Source: Psychrobacter urativorans
Lineage (GTDB): Bacteria > Pseudomonadota > Gammaproteobacteria > Pseudomonadales > Moraxellaceae
Assembly (NCBI RefSeq): GCF_904846675.1
Contig: NZ_CAJHBT010000001.1
Location: forward strand, 186,001-250,000
DNA length: 64,000 nt
Reading direction: 5' to 3'
Position numbers and translations under genes: made by a program. The notes beneath the pieces are model-generated. The model was given only the letters and a program-made list of their open reading frames with translations. It searched no databases and was not told where the DNA came from. Below, piece by piece: positions 59,058-64,000 of this stretch (its first letter is position 1; each line of letters starts with the position of its first letter).

Positions 59058-60671
59058 ATGAATATTAAATTAACGCAACATCTACCAAAAACACATACCA
59101 AAAAAATTCTAAAAAACGAAGCCAAAGACAAAGACGCCGCTTGTTTAGTAGTATTAGTCGATAATAAGAAAAATATACTTGCAGAATCGGCTTTAACTGA
59201 TTATCAAGAACGTATTGAGCAATTAATTGAAGTATCACACTTTACTGGTAAAGCTTGTGAGACTGTTGCTGATTATGCCTTGGCTGGCGATAAAAAAACG
59301 GCTAAAGAAAACCCAGTGCAGTTATTATTAGTGGGCGTTGGTTGCTGCGACAAGCTGAATAACACTATCCTACAGAAAATTGCTAATACCATTTATCAAA
59401 GCACGCAAAAACGTGTAGCTTCTATTACCGTCGCTTTAGGTGATGCGTTAGAAGAAGACGAGTTCGGTCAATTTGCCCTGAACCTATTGGCAGCAAGCTA
59501 TCGTTTTGATAAATATAAATCTGAGCAAACCACACCAGTATTAACAGCCATTTATTTGCTAGCTGATAAAGCATTACAACCCGCCTTAGACTTTGCAGAG
59601 TCGGTATTTACTGGTCAAAGCTTGACCCGTGACGTTGCTAATGAGCCAGGTAATATTTGCTTCCCAGCATTTATGGCAGAGCAAGCACAAGCTTTAGCTA
59701 AAACCTATCCTGACTTATTAAAAGTAACGGTACTAGGCGAAGACGAGATGTCAGCGCTGGGCATGGGCTGCTTTTTAGCCGTGTCGCAAGGCTCTACCAA
59801 AGAAGGCCAATTGGTCATCATGGAATACCAAGGCAAATCTAAATTCAGTGCTAAGGCAGCCAATAGCGGTCTAAAAGCACTTACTGATAAGCTCCCGCTA
59901 ACCGGTACCAGCAAAAAATCTAGCAAGAATGCCGAAAAAGTAAACGCTGATGCACCTATCGCATTAGTCGGTAAAGGCATCACTTTTGATTCAGGCGGTA
60001 TCTCAATCAAGCCTGGTGCGGCAATGGATGAGATGAAGTTCGACATGGGCGGAGCGGCTTCAGTATTGGGTACGATTAAAGCGCTTTGTGAAGCACGTTT
60101 ACCGATCAACGTCGTTGGTGCGCTTGCCTGCGCAGAGAACATGCCATCAGGTGACGCTACTCGCCCCGGTGATATTGTCAAAGCGATGAATGGCAAATCG
60201 GTCGAAATTCTAAATACCGATGCCGAAGGTCGTTTAGTATTAGCAGACACTTTATGCTACGTCCAGCGCTATCAGCCATCAGCTATCATCGATGTCGCCA
60301 CTCTAACAGGCGCTTGTGTGGTTGCGCTTGGTCATGTCCGCTCAGCAGTATTCAGTAATGATGAAGACGTATTGTTTGCCTTAGAAAACGCCAGCGACCA
60401 ATCAGGTGATTTAATTTGGCATATGCCAATGGATGACGCCTATCAGCCGCTACTTGACTCACCTATCGCTGATATGCAAAACATCGGTGGTAAAGGCGCT
60501 GGGGCAGTCACTGCCGCTTGCTTCTTATCACGTTTCATAGAGGACGGTCAAGCATGGGCGCATTTAGATATTGCAGGTACGGCTTGGAGCTCAGGTAAAG
60601 ACAAATCGGCAACCGGTCGTCCTGTGCCATTATTTATGCAATACTTAAAAAATAGTATAGATATGGCATAA
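59058..60671 (+). CDS. pepA: Leucyl aminopeptidase (cytosol aminopeptidase)
   Basis: A 537-residue M17 aminopeptidase with two Mn/Zn ions. The signature N386-TDAEGR-L393 and the metal-site segment GKGITFDSGGISIKPG are intact. An insert of about 30 Lys/Ser-rich residues (about 270-300) before the catalytic core adds length. In E. coli PepA also helps XerCD recombination at plasmid sites. It precedes holC, as usual. Confidence 0.95.
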   Translation: MNIKLTQHLPKTHTKKILKNEAKDKDAACLVVLVDNKKNILAESALTDYQERIEQLIEVSHFTGKACETVADYALAGDKKTAKENPVQLLLVGVGCCDKLNNTILQKIANTIYQSTQKRVASITVALGDALEEDEFGQFALNLLAASYRFDKYKSEQTTPVLTAIYLLADKALQPALDFAESVFTGQSLTRDVANEPGNICFPAFMAEQAQALAKTYPDLLKVTVLGEDEMSALGMGCFLAVSQGSTKEGQLVIMEYQGKSKFSAKAANSGLKALTDKLPLTGTSKKSSKNAEKVNADAPIALVGKGITFDSGGISIKPGAAMDEMKFDMGGAASVLGTIKALCEARLPINVVGALACAENMPSGDATRPGDIVKAMNGKSVEILNTDAEGRLVLADTLCYVQRYQPSAIIDVATLTGACVVALGHVRSAVFSNDEDVLFALENASDQSGDLIWHMPMDDAYQPLLDSPIADMQNIGGKGAGAVTAACFLSRFIEDGQAWAHLDIAGTAWSSGKDKSATGRPVPLFMQYLKNSIDMA

Positions 60672-60717
60672 TTGTTATAAGCTGTTATAACACCTATTAA
60701 TGTGAAATATTTGTCTT

Positions 60718-61209
60718 ATGCAAATTAGCTTTTATGTATTAAGTAACAGTAAAGCCCAAGATTTCTTGGGCTTTATTTGTCAGCTGTCCCAAACGGCGCT
60801 GAATAAAAGCAGCCAGTCGCTACTCATCCTTGCTGAGGATGAAGCGTTGCTTGGCGAACTTGACTCTGCCCTTTGGTCACATGATGCCAGCAGCTTTATT
60901 CCGCACCAATGTCTAGTGGATAATAACAAGACTACCGCTACAGAGGCTATTGCCACAGAACTCATTGTTAAAGAGCAGCCTTTAGCAGCGCCGGTTTTAC
61001 TTGGCTCTTATATGCCAGTGGAATTTAACGGTATCGTAATTAATACTACGGCTCGTCCGGTTAATGACTTTATGAATGCCACCAGTAATGCGCAACCAAC
61101 ACGCGTGCTTGAAACTATCAAGCCTGACGCCACAAGTGTACAAGAAGGTCGCAATAAATATAAGCATTATCAAAGTTTAAAGTATGAGCTAACGCATTTT
61201 AAAGTGTGA
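60718..61209 (+). CDS. holC: DNA polymerase III chi subunit
   Basis: A 163-residue clamp-loader-associated protein that contacts SSB. The start ISFYVLSNS and VLLGSYMPVEFNGIVINTTA follow the family; the C-terminal KYKHYQSLKYELTHFK is the typical region. It follows pepA by 46 bp. A perfect 10-bp hairpin lies inside its first codons. Confidence 0.9.
   Translation: MQISFYVLSNSKAQDFLGFICQLSQTALNKSSQSLLILAEDEALLGELDSALWSHDASSFIPHQCLVDNNKTTATEAIATELIVKEQPLAAPVLLGSYMPVEFNGIVINTTARPVNDFMNATSNAQPTRVLETIKPDATSVQEGRNKYKHYQSLKYELTHFKV
60751..60774 (+). terminator. Terminator-like hairpin inside holC codons 12-19
   Basis: AAAGCCCAAG pairs perfectly with CTTGGGCTTT around loop ATTT, followed by ATTTG. The T run is short, so termination would be partial. 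It overlaps the coding sequence rather than preceding it. Confidence 0.5.
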
Positions 61210-61594
61210 TAGTTTTATTTTATTTATTTGCAATAATAGCTCCTTCCTTTTAATACGCTTTGTTTCTTAGTACACCCTATCTTTTAACACTCCTTCTCTT
61301 CTATTCCTAAACTCATATAATCACTATTATATGAGTTCTTTTGCGTGGTCATTTATCCTTATTTTTTAAGTGCTCGACGCTTTTCCTATCCAATAATTAT
61401 TACTATATCCCAAGCTTTTTCATCCCTGTACTTGTGGGTTACCGTTAGGCTAATATCTAAAAAAGTGCTACCATTCCTCGGTTATTATACGGTTAGTATG
61501 ATTGATTTCTCATGACTGATTTTTGTTATTAGTTGCTATTATTAGTTTCTAGTAGCTGAGTTATCGACTCAGTTACTGTCTCGTTAAAGGTGGA
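61210..61594. other. Intergenic region between holC and sstT
   Basis: About 385 AT-rich bases containing an 11-bp hairpin, AACTCATATAA / TTATATGAGTT (61310-61337), followed by TCTTTT, which may end the pepA-holC transcript. Confidence 0.5.
61310..61341 (+). terminator. Possible terminator after holC
   Basis: An 11-bp stem (AACTCATATAA / TTATATGAGTT) with a six-base loop and a short T run. AT-rich, so weak. Confidence 0.5.
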
Positions 61595-62800
61595 ATGATG
61601 CGTTCATTTATTGCAATGTACCAGCGAATAGGTCTGGTGCCGCTGATTATTATTGGCTTAATATTGGGTACATTAATCGGCTGGCTAGCGCCCAGTTTAG
61701 GTATGGCCCTAGGCATACTGGGGACGCTATTTGTCGGTGCGTTAAAAGCAGTGGCACCGATACTGGTGTTTATTTTAGTGATGGCAGCGATTTGCCAACA
61801 TCGTAGCGGTAATAAAGTCTACGTCAAGCCCGTACTTATTATGTACTTAGGTGGCACTTTCGTGGCTGCTCTAGTTGCCGTGGGTGCAAGCTTTTTATTC
61901 CCGACGGAATTGACTTTAGTGAACGCCACCATTGAGCAAGTCCCACCGGCGAACTTAAAAGAAGTCCTGACCAACCTGTTGCTTAATCTGGTCGCCAACC
62001 CTGTTGATGCGATTGCCAATGCCAACTATATTGGCATTTTAGCCTGGGCCGTTATTATCGGCTTTGCATTACGCCAAGCCAGCGACACGACGCGTACTAT
62101 CATCGTTGATTTCTCTGATGCCATCTCAAAAGTAGTGAAATGGGTGATTGCCTTAGCACCCTTTGGTATCTTAGGACTGGTTGCCAATACCGTCGCTGAT
62201 ACAGGTTTTGCGGCTTTGGCAGGTTATGCTCGAATCTTAATGGTATTAATAGGCTGTATGCTGTTTATTGCTTTAGTGACCAATCCTCTGCTGGTGTTTT
62301 TCAAAACTGGTAAAAATCCTTATCCGCTAGTATTCACATGCTTGCGTGAATCAGGAATTACCGCCTTTTTTACCCGCAGCTCAGCGGCGAACATTCCTGT
62401 TAATATGAACCTTGCGCATAAGTTAGGTCTGCATGAAGACACTTATTCTGTAACCATTCCACTCGGCGCTACTATCAATATGGCGGGCGCTGCAATCACC
62501 ATTAATGTGTTAACGCTTGCGGCGGCTCATACCTTAGGGATTGAAGTCAGCTTTGGTTCAGCTCTGTTATTAAGTTTGGTTGCTACGATTAGTGCTGGCG
62601 GAACATCAGGCGTGGCGGGCGGATCATTACTTCTAATTCCACTTGCTGCTAGTTTATTCAATATACCCAATGATATTGCGCTGCAAGTAGTCGCTATCGG
62701 CTTTATTATTAGTGTGGTGCAAGACTCAGCAGAGACCGCGCTAAACTCATCGACTGACGTATTATTTACGGCAGCCGCTGATCCTAAGTATTCCCGTTAA
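61595..62800 (+). CDS. sstT: Serine/threonine:Na+ symporter SstT
   Basis: A 401-residue member of the DAACS family. The HP1/HP2-type [14 protein letters not shown] and [18 protein letters not shown] segments and the NMAGAAITI motif match SstT. Start ATG 61595 follows AAAGGTGGA. The N-terminal half has the expected six to eight helices. Confidence 0.93.
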   Translation: MMRSFIAMYQRIGLVPLIIIGLILGTLIGWLAPSLGMALGILGTLFVGALKAVAPILVFILVMAAICQHRSGNKVYVKPVLIMYLGGTFVAALVAVGASFLFPTELTLVNATIEQVPPANLKEVLTNLLLNLVANPVDAIANANYIGILAWAVIIGFALRQASDTTRTIIVDFSDAISKVVKWVIALAPFGILGLVANTVADTGFAALAGYARILMVLIGCMLFIALVTNPLLVFFKTGKNPYPLVFTCLRESGITAFFTRSSAANIPVNMNLAHKLGLHEDTYSVTIPLGATINMAGAAITINVLTLAAAHTLGIEVSFGSALLLSLVATISAGGTSGVAGGSLLLIPLAASLFNIPNDIALQVVAIGFIISVVQDSAETALNSSTDVLFTAAADPKYSR

Positions 62801-62840
62801 TTACGATAGCAGCTAACCATTCAAAACATATTTGTTTATC

Positions 62841-62867
62841 AAAAAAAGGGCAGCTACTGCTCTTTTT
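62841..62867 (+). terminator. Intrinsic terminator after sstT
   Basis: AAAAAGGGCAG pairs with CTGCTCTTTTT (one G-U) with a three-base loop and a T run. Confidence 0.8.
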
Positions 62868-62998
62868 GGTCGGCTAAAATTAATGGTTTTTCGCTATGAT
62901 GCAGTACTCGATAAACTAAAATTAAATAGCTGTTATATCCTATATAATAAAGGGTTCAGCTTTATAGCTAAGTCTGAGCACCTGAATAGTAAGATTGA

Positions 62999-63026
62999 TT
63001 GACATCCTATTTAGAACGATTATAAA
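62999..63026 (+). promoter_or_regulatory. Candidate promoter for the 27-codon gene and MFS transporter
   Basis: TTGACA (62999-63004), 16-bp spacer, TATAAA (63021-63026). Transcription would begin near 63033, only about four bases before the 63037 ATG, so the message would be nearly leaderless for the small gene. Confidence 0.5.
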
Positions 63027-63036
63027 AGAAGTTAAC

Positions 63037-63120
63037 ATGAGCATTAATAGAAACATGAACATCGCCAGCTTCACCATATTCTGTATGACCTGTATAGCAA
63101 TAGGAGCTATTGCTATATGA
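63037..63120 (+). CDS. 27-residue hydrophobic peptide overlapping the MFS start
   Basis: Encodes MSINRNMNIASFTIFCMTCI and seven further hydrophobic residues, one probable membrane helix. Its TGA overlaps the MFS ATG in ATGA (63117-63120), so translation is likely coupled. An AAAGAAG lies before the ATG. It may be a leader peptide or a small membrane protein. Confidence 0.5.
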   Translation: MSINRNMNIASFTIFCMTCIAIGAIAI

Positions 63121-64000
63121 GTGTCAACGATGAGAAAAAGCCTGAATTTACTGCTCCCAGCTTACCTATCTGGAAGCTGCTAGCGTTCACCTTGGCAGGC
63201 TTCCTCGCTATCATGACTGAGACTATGCCCGCAGGTCTCTTACCGCAAATCAGTGCCGCTTTAGGAGTGTCAAAAGCGCTCGCCGGTCAGTTAGTTACCT
63301 TTTACGCGTTGGGATCTGTGCTGGCTGCTATCCCCGTTATCGCCGCCACCCGCAGTTGGAACCGCCGCCGGCTGTTCTTGCTGGCAGTCGCGGGGCTATT
63401 AATATTTAATATCGTCACGGCCTTATCTAGCAGCTATACCATTATTATAGTGGCACGCTTTGCCGCTGGGATGGCAGCTGGGGTGATATGGGGCTTACTA
63501 CCAGGCTACGTGCTGCGTATGGTGGCGAGCGATGTACAAGGGCGTGCACTGGCAATAACCGGCGTAGGTCAACCCATTGCTTTGGCTGTTGGCGTGCCGT
63601 TAGGAACTTGGCTCGGCCTATTATTCGACTGGCGCGGGGTGTTTTGGATTATGTCAGCACTAACTTTGCTGTTATTAGTCTGGGTACGATTAGCGATACC
63701 AGACTTTGTTGGCCAGTCGGCCAAACAGCGCCTGCCTATTCAACGCATTTTCTTAATGCCAGGCATTCGTCCCGTATTGCTAACGCTATTCGTCTGGATA
63801 TTGGCGCACAATCTCCTCTATACCTATATCGAACCCTTTTTAGCATCGGTCGGGCTGGATCAACGCGTGGATGTCGTGCTGCTGCTGTTCGGCGTTGCCG
63901 CTATGGTAGGCATCTGGCTTACTGGCTTGTTAGTCGATCACTGGTTTCGCGCTATGGCTTTGACAAGTCTGAGTGCGTTTGCAGTGGCGGCATTAATATT
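63117..64000 (+). CDS. MFS exporter, 3' end cut by window
   Basis: About 294 codons of a major-facilitator transporter. The N-terminal PIWKLLAFTLAGFLAIMTET and GVIWGLLPGYVLR segments, plus TGVGQPIALAVGVPLGTWLG, resemble SotB/AraJ-type sugar or drug exporters. No stop is reached at the window edge. Good ribosome-binding site (AATAGGAGCTATTGCT). Substrate unknown. Confidence 0.85.
   Translation, partial: MSVNDEKKPEFTAPSLPIWKLLAFTLAGFLAIMTETMPAGLLPQISAALGVSKALAGQLVTFYALGSVLAAIPVIAATRSWNRRRLFLLAVAGLLIFNIVTALSSSYTIIIVARFAAGMAAGVIWGLLPGYVLRMVASDVQGRALAITGVGQPIALAVGVPLGTWLGLLFDWRGVFWIMSALTLLLLVWVRLAIPDFVGQSAKQRLPIQRIFLMPGIRPVLLTLFVWILAHNLLYTYIEPFLASVGLDQRVDVVLLLFGVAAMVGIWLTGLLVDHWFRAMALTSLSAFAVAALI

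Overview
The window looks like a stretch of chromosome from a Psychrobacter-type gammaproteobacterium (Moraxellaceae). The reasons are the argH / algZ-algR / hemC block, the tpiA-secG-tRNA-Leu-tRNA-fMet-rimP-nusA-infB-rbfA-truB-rpsO-pnp order, an intact pilB-pilC-pilD type IV pilus block, and a gene of the Balon ribosome-hibernation family, which was described from Psychrobacter urativorans. It is mostly core chromosome with small accessory insertions. I see no prophage, integrative element, CRISPR array or complete insertion sequence.

Layout. 1-3.3 kb: hemC (cut by the window edge), algR, and an algZ-type sensor kinase split by an in-frame amber codon. 3.3-5.9 kb: argH, yggX, and a thiC remnant in which half a TPP riboswitch is joined to the last ~80 codons. 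5.9-16.5 kb: class I fructose-bisphosphate aldolase, a DMT transporter, an ABC exporter, an alpha/beta hydrolase, an AlkB-like dioxygenase, a quinone-oxidoreductase-type dehydrogenase, an EEP-family nuclease/phosphatase, a tandem glutathione-transferase/glutaredoxin protein, and the Balon homologue. 17-24.6 kb: prlC-yheV, a decayed gene, a YgjP-like metallopeptidase, a VIT1-type transporter, a PAP2 phosphatase, mntP and a DUF3817 protein.

24.7-39.8 kb, all on the minus strand: the translation/transcription supercluster running from tpiA and secG through two tRNAs to pnp. It is interrupted between truB and rpsO by a three-gene cassette (a PfpI/DJ-1 protein and two tiny hydrophilic proteins) bounded by terminators, and between secG and tpiA by a DUF2058 gene next to a transposase scrap. 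The initiator tRNA has a consensus sigma-70 promoter.

40-55 kb: pilBCD-coaE facing rlmB, then ppnP, recN, algH(yqgE)-ruvX-membrane protein-tusA, a methyltransferase, xerD, an unrecognised accessory gene and a second methyltransferase. 55-64 kb: lptF-lptG divergent from pepA-holC, with an isochorismatase-family hydrolase inserted between them and flanked by diverged direct repeats, then sstT and the start of an MFS exporter preceded by an overlapping 27-codon gene.

The most notable items are the Balon homologue, the thiC/TPP-riboswitch deletion scar, the amber-split algZ, the cassette inside the rimP-pnp cluster, and an antisense intrinsic terminator embedded in the alkB-like coding region.
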